From assembly GCA_947498355.1 (NCBI GenBank), contig CANMKA010000002.1, positions 124,001-188,000 on the forward strand: 64,000 nt of DNA. The letters are read 5' to 3'. A program made the translations under genes and the position numbers. Shown here one piece after another: positions 17,871-26,228 of the stretch. Source of the stretch: an uncultured Paraglaciecola sp. (GTDB taxonomy: Bacteria > Pseudomonadota > Gammaproteobacteria > Enterobacterales > Alteromonadaceae). The notes beneath the pieces are model-generated. The model searched no databases. It worked only from the letters and a program-made list of their open reading frames with translations, and had not been told where the DNA came from. Within the stretch, counting starts at the first letter, position 1, and each line of letters starts with the position of its first letter.

Positions 17871-17930
17871 TTTAGTATGCAACTTTATTACTCAGTATGA
17901 TACTTTAATACTTAGTATGATACTTTATTA
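17871..17930 (-). repeat. Three contiguous TnsB-type binding sites of the right end
   Basis: On the minus strand three 20-bp units lie end to end: 17930-17911, 17910-17891 and 17890-17871. Each has the form TAWTAAAGTWKCATACTRAR. The outer unit starts 10 bp inside the terminus. The AATAAAGT core is the one seen in Tn7 TnsB sites. Abutting sites with no spacing are typical of a Tn7 right end, in contrast to spaced sites in a left end. Confidence 0.9.
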
Positions 17931-17940
17931 CTCTCTTACA

Positions 17941-17945
17941 CGTGC
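17941..17945. other. Target-site duplication copy and attTn7 junction
   Basis: The five bases CGTGC directly outside the right terminus should be one copy of the 5-bp duplication made by Tn7-like insertion. The other copy should flank the left end, which is outside the window. The distance from here to the glmS stop codon (17966) fits the classic Tn7 insertion point. Confidence 0.7.
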
Positions 17946-17965
17946 ACACTTTCGCCTCATTCTTG

Positions 17966-19798
17966 TTATTCCACCGTAACAGATTTGGCTAAATTCCGTG
18001 GTTGGTCTACATCTGTGCCTTTAATAACTGCTACGTAGTAAGACAGCAATTGAAGTGGGATGGTGTAGACGATTGGGGCGATGGCTTCGTCACAGTGGGG
18101 CACGTTTATCACGCGCATAGTTTCGTCGCTTTGGAAGTTAGCGTCTTTATCGGCGAATACATACATGATGCCGCCTCGGGCTCGAACTTCTTCAACATTG
18201 GATTTGAGTTTTTCGAGTAGCTCGTTGTTGGGTGCCACCACTATCACTGGCATTTCATCGTCGATTAGGGCGAGTGGGCCGTGTTTGAGTTCACCTGAGG
18301 CGTAGGCTTCGGCGTGAATGTAAGAAATCTCTTTGAGCTTTAAGGCTCCTTCCATTGCGATTGGGTATTGATCCCCTCGACCCAAGAATAAGCTGTTGTG
18401 TTTGTCGGCGAACTCTTCGGCTAAGTCTTTAATTTCGTCTGTTAGAGATAAGGTTTCTTCTAACTTGGCTGGTAAAGCGTGTAGCCCTTTAACTATATTG
18501 TCGTGGTCGCTGGTGGACATAGCGTTATGCTTACCTAAGGCTAAGGTCAGCATTAAAAAGCCGGTTAGCTGAGTGGTAAAGGCTTTTGTTGAGGCTACCC
18601 CGATTTCGGCTCCTGCTAAGGTCATAAAGGCTAAGTCGGATTCTCTAACCAGAGATGAACCAGGTACGTTACAAATTGCTAAGCTGGCGGCGTAACCTTG
18701 TTCTTTAGCCAAACGTAACGCGGCTAAGGTGTCGGCAGTTTCACCTGATTGAGAAATGGTAACGATTAAGCTATTTGGGTGGACAAACGATTTTCTGTAA
18801 CGGAACTCAGAAGCAATTTCGACATTACAGGAGACGTTAGCGTATTGTTCTAACCAATAACGGGCTGTCATGCCTGAGTGATAGCTGGTGCCGCAGGCAA
18901 TAATTTGTACGTGTTTAATACCCGCTAAAATTTCGTCGGCTCCATGACCAAATATATTGGGGCTAATGCCTGTGTCGCTTAAACGCCCGCTTAAGGTGTT
19001 GCGCACTACGCTAGGTTGCTCGTGAATTTCTTTGAGCATGTAGTGACGGTAGCCACCTTTGTCTCCGGCATCATGTTCAACGGTTGATTCGCTCGCTTCG
19101 CGTTCTACTGGATGACCTTGAGCATCGAATACTTTAATGCTGGTGCGAGTAATTTCAGCTACGTCTCCTTCTTCTAAAAACATAAAGCGACGAGTAACAG
19201 GCAATAATGCCATTTGGTCAGAGGCCACAAAGTTTTCGCCTATGCCTAGGCCAATAACCAAAGGGCTACCAGAGCGCGCGACTATCATGCGATCAGGATC
19301 GGCTTTGTCGATCACTACCGTTCCGTAAGCACCGTGGAATTTTTTCACAGAGTTTTGCACCGCAGTGAGTAAATCGCTTCCTTGGTCGAGTTCTAGGTGA
19401 ACTTGATGGGCTATGGTTTCTGTATCTGTATCTGAAGTAAAGCCATAACCTTTGGCAGACAGTTCACTGCGCAGGCTTTGATAGTTTTCAATAATACCGT
19501 TGTGAACCACGGCAATACGCTCTGTGGAAAAATGCGGGTGAGCATTGGCTTCGGTTACACCGCCATGGGTGGCCCAACGGGTGTGGGCAATACCTGTGCC
19601 GCCTTTAATTGGCTCTTGGTGGAGGGCATCGGCAAGTTCTTTTACTTTACCAATACGTCTAGTGCGGGTTAGGTTGCCGGCTTTGTCGAGTAGGGCTACA
19701 CCTGCCGAGTCGTAGCCACGGTATTCGAGCCTTCTTAGGCCTTCTAATAAAATTTCTACTACATTTCTTTCGGCAATTGCGCCTACTATCCCGCACAT
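17966..19798 (-). CDS. glmS: Glucosamine-6-phosphate synthase
   Basis: This enzyme makes glucosamine-6-phosphate from fructose-6-phosphate and glutamine, the first step to UDP-GlcNAc. The 610-residue protein starts MCGIVG with the catalytic Cys2 of the class II glutaminase domain (1-240). Two SIS sugar-isomerase domains follow, and it ends with [11 protein letters not shown], the stretch whose DNA is bound by TnsD. It lies 191 bp downstream of glmU on the same strand. Its native terminator is displaced by the Tn7-like element, so transcription now runs towards tnsA and could read into the tns operon unless the hairpin at 17829-17869 stops it. Confidence 0.98.
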   Translation of the reverse strand: MCGIVGAIAERNVVEILLEGLRRLEYRGYDSAGVALLDKAGNLTRTRRIGKVKELADALHQEPIKGGTGIAHTRWATHGGVTEANAHPHFSTERIAVVHNGIIENYQSLRSELSAKGYGFTSDTDTETIAHQVHLELDQGSDLLTAVQNSVKKFHGAYGTVVIDKADPDRMIVARSGSPLVIGLGIGENFVASDQMALLPVTRRFMFLEEGDVAEITRTSIKVFDAQGHPVEREASESTVEHDAGDKGGYRHYMLKEIHEQPSVVRNTLSGRLSDTGISPNIFGHGADEILAGIKHVQIIACGTSYHSGMTARYWLEQYANVSCNVEIASEFRYRKSFVHPNSLIVTISQSGETADTLAALRLAKEQGYAASLAICNVPGSSLVRESDLAFMTLAGAEIGVASTKAFTTQLTGFLMLTLALGKHNAMSTSDHDNIVKGLHALPAKLEETLSLTDEIKDLAEEFADKHNSLFLGRGDQYPIAMEGALKLKEISYIHAEAYASGELKHGPLALIDDEMPVIVVAPNNELLEKLKSNVEEVRARGGIMYVFADKDANFQSDETMRVINVPHCDEAIAPIVYTIPLQLLSYYVAVIKGTDVDQPRNLAKSVTVE

Positions 19799-19989
19799 AT
19801 TTTTAGCTCCATTTTAGCAAACTCTTGGGTATGATCCGTTTTGCTCTTGATATAAAACTGCTCGGCCCTGACATTTTGGCTTTACTTGAGGCCTAAGTTG
19901 CCGAATCAGTGATGTAATTTAACTTGATTGAGAAATTAAGCTAGGTGAATCAATGAGCTAGTTAATTTCTGGTTCAAGGTTTAGTGTGT

Positions 19990-21348
19990 TTATTTTTTGC
20001 TGGGTCTGGTCCAGCCGGTTACGTTGCGTTGCTTGGCGCGAGCGATGGCTAAGGTGTCATCTTCAATGGGCTTGGTCACAATAGAACCTGCTCCTACAGT
20101 CGCATTTTTACCAATCACCGCTGGGGCAACTAAGGCACTGTTCGATCCAATAAAGGCACCGTCACCGATTTCGGTCTTGAATTTATTTACACCATCATAG
20201 TTACAGGTAATAGTGCCTGCGCCAATATTGGCTCCTTCTCCCACCACTGTGTCGCCTAAGTAGGTGAGATGGTTAGCTTTAGAGCCTTTGCCGAGCACAG
20301 TTTTTTTCATTTCGACAAAGTTACCGACCTTACTATCTTCATGCATGACAGCGCCAGGGCGAAGCCTAGCAAATGGTCCAACTGTGCAGTTAGGGCCTAC
20401 CTTGGCTTGTTCGATAATGGAGTTCGCTTCAATTACTGCGCCATCGGCTATTTCGCAATCGATCAACAGGCAATTGGGGCCTATTTTAACATTTGAGCCT
20501 ATAGATACCTTTCCTTGTACCACTAGGTTGATATCGATATTGATATCTTGACCCAGGCTCAGTTCTCCGCGTACGTCAAAACGATGAGGGTCGGCCAAAC
20601 TTACCCCTTGAGTCATAGCCTGCTGAGCTTGCTCAAATTGAAATGCTCTCTCAATGTTAGCTAGTTGCATGCGGTTGTTGATGCCTTCGACTTCAATTGC
20701 TGAGCTAGGATGTGAGGCTTTGATAACTTTGCCTTCTTCGGCGGCCATAGCGATAACGTCGGTTAGATAAAATTCACCTTGGGCATTATTGCTGTTCAGC
20801 TGGCCCAACCAACGTTTCAGATCTTGGCCCGACATGATCATCATGCCCGTATTGATTTCGGTGATTTGTTGCTGGGCTTGAGTGGCGTCTTTGTGTTCGA
20901 CTATGGCGGTAACTTGCTCGCCTTGGCGAATAATTCGGCCCATCCCAGTCGGGTCGTCTAAGTGGACGGTTAACAATGCTAAATCTGCGCTTTGTTTTAT
21001 TTCTATTAGTTGCTGAAGGGTTGAAGGCTTAATGAGGGGCGCATCACCCACCAAAATTAGTACATCTTCGTCGTCTTGAATATTAGGCACGGCCTGCTGC
21101 ACGGCATGCCCTGTACCTAACTGCTCAGCTTGTAAGCACCAATTGATGGCGTTGTGAGATAAAGCCTGCTGAAGTTGCTCGGCTTCGTGGCCGTATATAA
21201 GATTGATGGACCTAGCACCTAAGGTGTTTACTGTATCAATTATGCGTTGCACCATAGGTTTGCCGCCTATTGGATGCAATACTTTGGGTAGTGAAGACTT
21301 CATTCTTGTGCCTTTACCCGCCGCCAAAATTACTACTGAAAACGCCAT
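19990..21348 (-). CDS. glmU: Bifunctional UDP-GlcNAc pyrophosphorylase / GlcN-1-P acetyltransferase
   Basis: GlmU acetylates glucosamine-1-phosphate and then uridylates it to UDP-GlcNAc. The 452-residue protein has the nucleotidyltransferase start LAAGKGTRMKSSLPKVLH (residues 8-25), and a left-handed beta-helix in the C-terminal half with GPFARLRPGAVMHEDSKVG and NYDGVNKFKTEIGDGAFIGS. It is upstream of glmS on the same strand, the common gammaproteobacterial order, so the two steps flanking GlmM are cotranscribed or at least adjacent. All motifs look intact. Confidence 0.97.
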   Translation of the reverse strand: MAFSVVILAAGKGTRMKSSLPKVLHPIGGKPMVQRIIDTVNTLGARSINLIYGHEAEQLQQALSHNAINWCLQAEQLGTGHAVQQAVPNIQDDEDVLILVGDAPLIKPSTLQQLIEIKQSADLALLTVHLDDPTGMGRIIRQGEQVTAIVEHKDATQAQQQITEINTGMMIMSGQDLKRWLGQLNSNNAQGEFYLTDVIAMAAEEGKVIKASHPSSAIEVEGINNRMQLANIERAFQFEQAQQAMTQGVSLADPHRFDVRGELSLGQDINIDINLVVQGKVSIGSNVKIGPNCLLIDCEIADGAVIEANSIIEQAKVGPNCTVGPFARLRPGAVMHEDSKVGNFVEMKKTVLGKGSKANHLTYLGDTVVGEGANIGAGTITCNYDGVNKFKTEIGDGAFIGSNSALVAPAVIGKNATVGAGSIVTKPIEDDTLAIARAKQRNVTGWTRPSKK

Positions 21349-21638
21349 GCTGGTTCCTTACAGGTCAATATTTAACTTTTAGTTAGCCAAACTTAAGTAT
21401 TTTAAAGCTCGGCCGATCCAATTTTTATTTCAGCCGCCATTTATACAACAAAGCGTTAGGTGTGTGTAGTGATTACTGCCTTAATAACTAGCTCTGCCAA
21501 AAATTGTTCAAAAATTGAAAAATAAATAACGCGTAAAAGATTACCTAATAGGCTTTTCTCGGTTATTATCGGGCATTATTGTGCTTAACCTTTAAACACA
21601 CCCATTTATATTTTGGACACATAAGAGCAAGGCCGCCC

Positions 21639-23063
21639 GTGAACATATTCCGAACATTGCACCGAAGCATACTCATTCTTTTCGCTGTTGTGGTTATTTC
21701 GATTGTAACCTTAGTGCACATCAGTATTTCTAAAATAGTCGCTGAACAAAGTCGCGCTCAACAGAAGTCGCATTCTCCTGCATTGCGCTTGATCACCGAA
21801 GAGCTTATGCGGCCTTTACACATTTCTCAGACCTTAGCGAAGGCCCAAGAGTTGATTAGGTTAATGGCTGCTCCTGAAGGCAAGCAACAAGAAATTTTTG
21901 CTATGCTGGCGCGCTTGAATAAAGAATTTGATTTGAACTTTTTTATCGCCAGTGAGCTAAATCGCGAACAATATAATTCTGACGGTCGCACCATAGTATT
22001 AGAAGAAGGCAAGGTCGATTGGTACTTTAGATACAAGGCTCAACCCGAGAATGCCATGGCGGATATAGGCCAGTGGCAAAATCCGCAGTTTTACATTGAT
22101 TTAAAAATTTACGATGAGAATGAAACGTTTTTAGGGGTATTTGGTGTTGGCAAAAGTCTGATTGGTTTTACCGAAGTATTTGGACAATACAAAGAAGCGC
22201 ACGGCTACGATTTCATTTTTGTTGACCAAAACAAAGATATTACCCTGACATCTGACCCTGAGTTATTAGTTCAGGGCGCAACCTTTAAAAACTTAACTCA
22301 GTTACCTTGGTATCAGGCCTTAAGTGAAGAGCAGCAAGCCAGTTCGTTGAATAACTTATTGTTACCCATTAAAGGCCAAGAGTCCCTAATTGCCGAGCTC
22401 AATATTCAACCATTTGATTGGACTCTGTACTTAATTACCCCTTTGCAGTCGCGCCAGACTGAAATCAGCCGAGGCTTTATTGTGAGCATAGTAACTTTGC
22501 TGGCAATTATTTTTGGGTTGTTTTTAGTGATATACAACTTGTTGTATTACTTCAAGAAAGACATGCAAAAGATCAAAGAAATCGACATTTTAACCGAACT
22601 ATCCAATCGCAGCACAATGACGTTAAAGTTTGAAGAACTGATGTACGAAAAGCAATCTGTGAGCTTAGTACTAATCGATTTAGATAACTTTAAACCCATT
22701 AATGAAACCCATGGTCGTAAAGCAGGCGATATCGTGCTTAGGCAAGTAGCGCAAATGCTGCAAAGTGAGATCCGCAATACGGATTATCTAGGGCGCTGGG
22801 GCGGTGAAGAGTTTATTTTGTTGATGCCTAATACTGGCCCTCATGAGGCGGTTGAGCTGTGTCAAAGTTTATGTAAAAAATTGTCTGCTATGACCATTAC
22901 CACAGGCTCAACTTCTATCCAGATTACCGCTAGCTTCGGTGTGTCGTTTACTGCCATTCCTCGGCCCATGTCAGAAGTCATTTCGGCAGCAGATGATGCG
23001 TTATTCTCGGCTAAACGTGACGGAAGAAATATCGTGCGTATGGAGTTAGTTAAATCTGAGTAA
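21639..23063 (+). CDS. Membrane diguanylate cyclase with periplasmic sensor domain
   Basis: This protein makes cyclic di-GMP. A helix at about residues 9-30 and another near 295-320 flank a periplasmic segment of about 260 residues that fits a Cache-type sensor. The C-terminal GGDEF domain has an intact active site, RWGGEEF, and an inhibitory I-site RNTD five residues before it. I chose the GTG at 21639, giving VNIFRTLHRSIL with a basic start before the first helix; a longer frame opens 60 bases earlier but has no ribosome site. It is divergent from glmU, across a 290-bp gap. The ligand is unknown. Confidence 0.88.
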   Translation: MNIFRTLHRSILILFAVVVISIVTLVHISISKIVAEQSRAQQKSHSPALRLITEELMRPLHISQTLAKAQELIRLMAAPEGKQQEIFAMLARLNKEFDLNFFIASELNREQYNSDGRTIVLEEGKVDWYFRYKAQPENAMADIGQWQNPQFYIDLKIYDENETFLGVFGVGKSLIGFTEVFGQYKEAHGYDFIFVDQNKDITLTSDPELLVQGATFKNLTQLPWYQALSEEQQASSLNNLLLPIKGQESLIAELNIQPFDWTLYLITPLQSRQTEISRGFIVSIVTLLAIIFGLFLVIYNLLYYFKKDMQKIKEIDILTELSNRSTMTLKFEELMYEKQSVSLVLIDLDNFKPINETHGRKAGDIVLRQVAQMLQSEIRNTDYLGRWGGEEFILLMPNTGPHEAVELCQSLCKKLSAMTITTGSTSIQITASFGVSFTAIPRPMSEVISAADDALFSAKRDGRNIVRMELVKSE

Positions 23064-23122
23064 TGGTTAACAGAACTCGCGTTCTGCTAACTTGCTCGGC
23101 TGTCTCGCCTTACTCTTTGATG

Positions 23123-23602
23123 TTATTTAGCTAAGGGGAGGTGTTGTTGCTCTAACGCTAATAATTTCGCTTTTATTTTTGTCCCCCAAGCATAGCCTGT
23201 TAAGTGGCCATTTTTACCTATTACTCTATGGCACGGAACAATGATTGAAATAGGGTTGCGACCATTAGCCGCGCCTACTGCTCGTACCGCTGCTGGGCGG
23301 TTAATGGCATACGCTATGTCGCTGTAAGTTGCGGTGTCGCCGTATTCAATCTGGGTTAATTCCGTCCATACTTGCTTTTGAAACACGGTTCCATTCAAGC
23401 ATAGAGGTAATTCGAACTGCCGTCTGGTGCCAGCAAAATACTCAGACAATTGTTGTATCGCCGCATGGGTGTGCTCATTGTCCTGAATATTTGAGTGCTG
23501 TTCAGAGCAAAAAATTAAACCTGTAATCCCAGATGTATTGGCCTCTAGCTGAATAAGACCAGCGGGTGAAGGGTAGTATGCTGTATATTTGGCGGTATTC
23601 AT
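23123..23602 (-). CDS. ogt: Methylated-DNA--protein-cysteine methyltransferase
   Basis: This is a suicide DNA repair protein that takes alkyl groups from O6-alkylguanine. The 159-residue protein has the acceptor motif IIVPCHRVIG, preceded by the DNA-binding helix AVRAVGAANGRNP with its arginine finger, and the N-terminal ribonuclease-like domain of Ogt/AGT. It has no Ada-type activator domain. It is convergent with the diguanylate cyclase and stands alone. A near-perfect hairpin at 23066-23091 between the two stops may end transcription from one or both sides. Confidence 0.94.
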   Translation of the reverse strand: MNTAKYTAYYPSPAGLIQLEANTSGITGLIFCSEQHSNIQDNEHTHAAIQQLSEYFAGTRRQFELPLCLNGTVFQKQVWTELTQIEYGDTATYSDIAYAINRPAAVRAVGAANGRNPISIIVPCHRVIGKNGHLTGYAWGTKIKAKLLALEQQHLPLAK

Positions 23603-23824
23603 AAGTTGGGCCTCGGTAACCCTTTCAAAGCGTATGGAATGAATAAAGTATGAGCATGCTAATCGACATAAAAGCCGGCAACAAGAGTATACAATTTACC
23701 TGCACTAAGTTTTGATAAAAGTTAGTTGATTCTGAGGGGGCACAAAGTCGATAATGCCCATGAACTTTTTACCGCTATTTGTGCTCCAAGACCCACAAGA
23801 ATAATAAAGGAAAGCCCTATCTTT

Positions 23825-25021
23825 TTGTCAGCTTTTGTTCATCGACTCTCCTCGCTGTTTGTTCGTGTTTTTTCTCTTTCATGCCTTTGCATAAGTAGCT
23901 TAAGTTTTGCTGCGCCCGAACCTACAGCCGCATCTGAGCAGTGGTTTGTTGACTTTTCTCGCGATGTTAAAGCAAAAGCTCAAAAAAAGAATTTGCCTGG
24001 CTATGCATTAGCTTATGTTCCAAAAGGTAAACCCGCCTCTATAGTGTTAAGTGGTAAAGAACACAAAAGAGGGGCACCTATTGATATTGATACCGTTTTT
24101 AGGTTGGCGTCTGTATCTAAAACCTTTACCGCTTTGCTTATGGCTAAGCAGGTTGAAAAGCAAGATCTTGATTGGCAGGTACCCGTTTCGACTTTTTACC
24201 CAAAGTTTGAGTTGGTCAATAAGGGCAAACAGCCTTTGGTGTTAGAACATGTAGTGGGTCAATCCAGCGGCTTTACGCCTAATGCCTACGACAATTTGAT
24301 TGAGGCCAATTACCCAGTTGAACGAGTATTAAATATGTTGTCTGGGCTGAAACCCTTGTGCGTTCCTGGGGAGTGTTATACTTACCAAAATGCACTTTTT
24401 GCAGTCATAGATGAGTATTTTTCTCAGCGAGATAGCAGTTATCAGCAGGCGTTAGCTGAAGATGTTCTTAAGCCTTTAGGTATGTCAAACGCCAGTGTAG
24501 GCAAACAGGCTTTGCTTAATGCTGAAAGCTGGGCTAGGCCTCATGTGGCTATTTCGAAAAATGGATGGCGGCAATCTGGCGTGAGGGAAGATTATTATCG
24601 CTACTCACCTGCAGCAGGCGTTAACGCCAGTTTGCAAGATATGATCATTTGGATGCGAGCTTTGATGGGAGAGTCCTCTAGTGTGTTGCCTAACGACTTG
24701 GTGCGACAAGTTACACAGCCCTTAACTAAAAGTAAAAAAGAGCTTTACCGTAGAAACTGGCGAAAGCATCTATCTGATGCACATTATGGACTAGGTTGGC
24801 GTGTGTATAAATTCTCTGGTGAAACCCTGAATTATCATGGTGGTTGGGTAAAAGGCTACCGAGCTGCTATTGCCTTTGCGCCAGACTGGGGAGCGGCTTA
24901 TATTATGCTAATTAACTCAGAAACCAATTTAATCAACGAAATTACCCCTGATTTTTGGCAACGATTTTTTAAGCAAGCTAAAGCCTCGAGGGCATCCATT
25001 AAGCAAGTGGTTAAGTCGTAA
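23825..25021 (+). CDS. Beta-lactamase-like serine hydrolase, exported
   Basis: This is a serine hydrolase of the class C beta-lactamase / esterase / D-alanyl-D-alanine peptidase group. The nucleophile is in LASVSKTFTALL (SxxK), the second motif is YQN in TYQNALFAVI (YxN), and the third is HGGWVKGY, in the place of KTG. A signal-like hydrophobic stretch VFSLSCLCISSLSFA ends at AAPEP. No ATG is available. I prefer the TTG at 23825, with AAAGGAAAG 12-15 bases upstream; the frame itself is open from 23726. It could act on peptidoglycan fragments or esters; resistance to beta-lactams cannot be assumed. Divergent from ogt. Confidence 0.82.
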   Translation: MSAFVHRLSSLFVRVFSLSCLCISSLSFAAPEPTAASEQWFVDFSRDVKAKAQKKNLPGYALAYVPKGKPASIVLSGKEHKRGAPIDIDTVFRLASVSKTFTALLMAKQVEKQDLDWQVPVSTFYPKFELVNKGKQPLVLEHVVGQSSGFTPNAYDNLIEANYPVERVLNMLSGLKPLCVPGECYTYQNALFAVIDEYFSQRDSSYQQALAEDVLKPLGMSNASVGKQALLNAESWARPHVAISKNGWRQSGVREDYYRYSPAAGVNASLQDMIIWMRALMGESSSVLPNDLVRQVTQPLTKSKKELYRRNWRKHLSDAHYGLGWRVYKFSGETLNYHGGWVKGYRAAIAFAPDWGAAYIMLINSETNLINEITPDFWQRFFKQAKASRASIKQVVKS

Positions 25022-25069
25022 CTTTTTTGGAGGAGCAGGGGGTTGATTACTCAGAAAAAACAGAAAATA

Positions 25070-25102
25070 AAAAAGCGGCCAGTGATGTTTAGCCGCTTTT
25101 TT
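25070..25102. terminator. Intrinsic terminator between convergent genes
   Basis: A-run plus GCGGC (25075-25079) pairs with GCCGC (25092-25096) followed by six T. The stem extends through A/T pairs on both sides, so it can work for the serine hydrolase gene and for the gene on the other strand. Confidence 0.8.
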
Positions 25103-25133
25103 GTAGATCTAGAATAACCACTTCTGGTCGCTT

Positions 25134-26183
25134 TTATACTTTATTTTTTAATTCAACCAGTTTAAATGTTGTACTGGTGTCGCCTTTTACAAAGGCGGTG
25201 CATTTCCCCCAAGAGACAGGGATGCTCCAGATAGAGTCCTCTACGACAGTAAACTTTGAGCGTTTGTTGTCGCAGCGTATTTCTAATTCATCGACTTGCC
25301 CTTGTATATCTGTGATAGACATCTGGTTTCTGACCAGTGAGTAGATAAATTGTCCGCGCTTGTTGATTTGAGCGTCTCGAACAATAGGGGTGTCTTCGGT
25401 AATTAGCTGTCGTATCTTGTATGCATAGGGGGCATACAGATCAATCAATTTCTTATCTTCGGTTTTCTGTATTTCTGCATAGGTACTAAGGGCGCTAGAG
25501 TACCGCTGTTGTTTAAGTTGCAAAGCAAATTTACGAGATAAAACATATGCATAATTGTCTTTGCCTAACGAAGTGCTCTTTCCGTAGCTGGATTTCTCTA
25601 AGCTATGTAACTCTTTACGCTGGTTTTTTGTTTCTCGGTAGTAGCGTGAGCTAATTAACCAAAACCAGTCGTTTTCGGTTAGGTTCCAGAGTTTGTTGTC
25701 AGAGAGTTTGTCAATTGAGCGTTTGGCTGCTTCATAGTCTTTAGCTTCTAATTTGCGATTTATGGATTTATATTTACCCATAAATTTAGATGTAACTCGA
25801 CCTTTCTCTCCTGATTCTTTATCGAGGACAAAGCTTAAAATGACAGCGTTCTTACTCTGTTCTATGGGTTTTCCATCCATAAGTGCAGGAGCATATTCCC
25901 ATTTTTTTATGGCTTTGATTGCGGATTTTTCGAAAGAGCTTACTCCCGAACTATCCTCTACTACGGGATCAATCACGTGGCCTGTTTGATCTATAACGAA
26001 ACTCAATTTCACCCAACCTTCTTGCCCTTTTCTAGCTGCGCTAGTGGGGTATTTAGCATGAGCAACTTTGACTCGCTTGGCGTTGGTTACTGATTGAATT
26101 AACGTCGATACCGGTTCGGCATAAGTCAAACCGGAGAAGAGCATAGTGCCCACTATGATGAGAGTAAGTGGTATTTTGATCAT
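25134..26183 (-). CDS. Periplasmic protein with TonB C-terminal domain
   Basis: The 349-residue protein has a cleavable-looking signal peptide (about 1-22, ending TYA). A TonB-type C-terminal domain follows at about 40-120, with KYPTSAARKGQEGWVKLSFVID and AIKKWEYAPALMDGKPI. The remaining 220 residues are alpha-helical, with repeats like a solenoid, then a short beta-rich end with one cysteine pair. Unlike true TonB, it lacks the N-terminal anchor and the proline-rich spacer, and the domain is at the front. It may be a soluble adaptor that binds TonB-dependent receptors or cell wall. Function is unknown. It is 45 bp downstream of speA, same strand. Confidence 0.7.
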   Translation of the reverse strand: MIKIPLTLIIVGTMLFSGLTYAEPVSTLIQSVTNAKRVKVAHAKYPTSAARKGQEGWVKLSFVIDQTGHVIDPVVEDSSGVSSFEKSAIKAIKKWEYAPALMDGKPIEQSKNAVILSFVLDKESGEKGRVTSKFMGKYKSINRKLEAKDYEAAKRSIDKLSDNKLWNLTENDWFWLISSRYYRETKNQRKELHSLEKSSYGKSTSLGKDNYAYVLSRKFALQLKQQRYSSALSTYAEIQKTEDKKLIDLYAPYAYKIRQLITEDTPIVRDAQINKRGQFIYSLVRNQMSITDIQGQVDELEIRCDNKRSKFTVVEDSIWSIPVSWGKCTAFVKGDTSTTFKLVELKNKV

Positions 26184-26228
26184 CTTTTTGCTCGTTTTAA
26201 ATCGTCCCTAAGAGAGATTATTTTATCC

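Larger units (their letters stand above)
11750..17940. mobile_element. Tn7-like transposon, tnsABCD and right end (element continues left)
   Basis: Four tns genes in Tn7 order, all with intact motifs, end at a right terminus at 17940 whose last bases are ACA (TGT read inward). The terminus lies 25 bp after the glmS stop codon. Gene order and orientation relative to glmS are those of Tn7: right end and tnsA next to glmS. The left terminus with its TnsB sites was searched for by eye between 1 and 11750 and not found, so the element probably extends past base 1 and carries the redox gene set as cargo. No tnsE, tniQ2 or Cas genes are present. Confidence 0.9.

Noticed and set aside
11750..17940. 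CRISPR-associated transposon
   Set aside because: TnsABCD are of the plain Tn7 kind with a full-length glmS-directed TnsD. No cas gene and no repeat-spacer array is present in the window.
19799..19989. glmS ribozyme or other riboswitch upstream of glmS
   Set aside because: The 191-bp gap shows none of the ribozyme core sequence, and such ribozymes are typical of Gram-positive bacteria.
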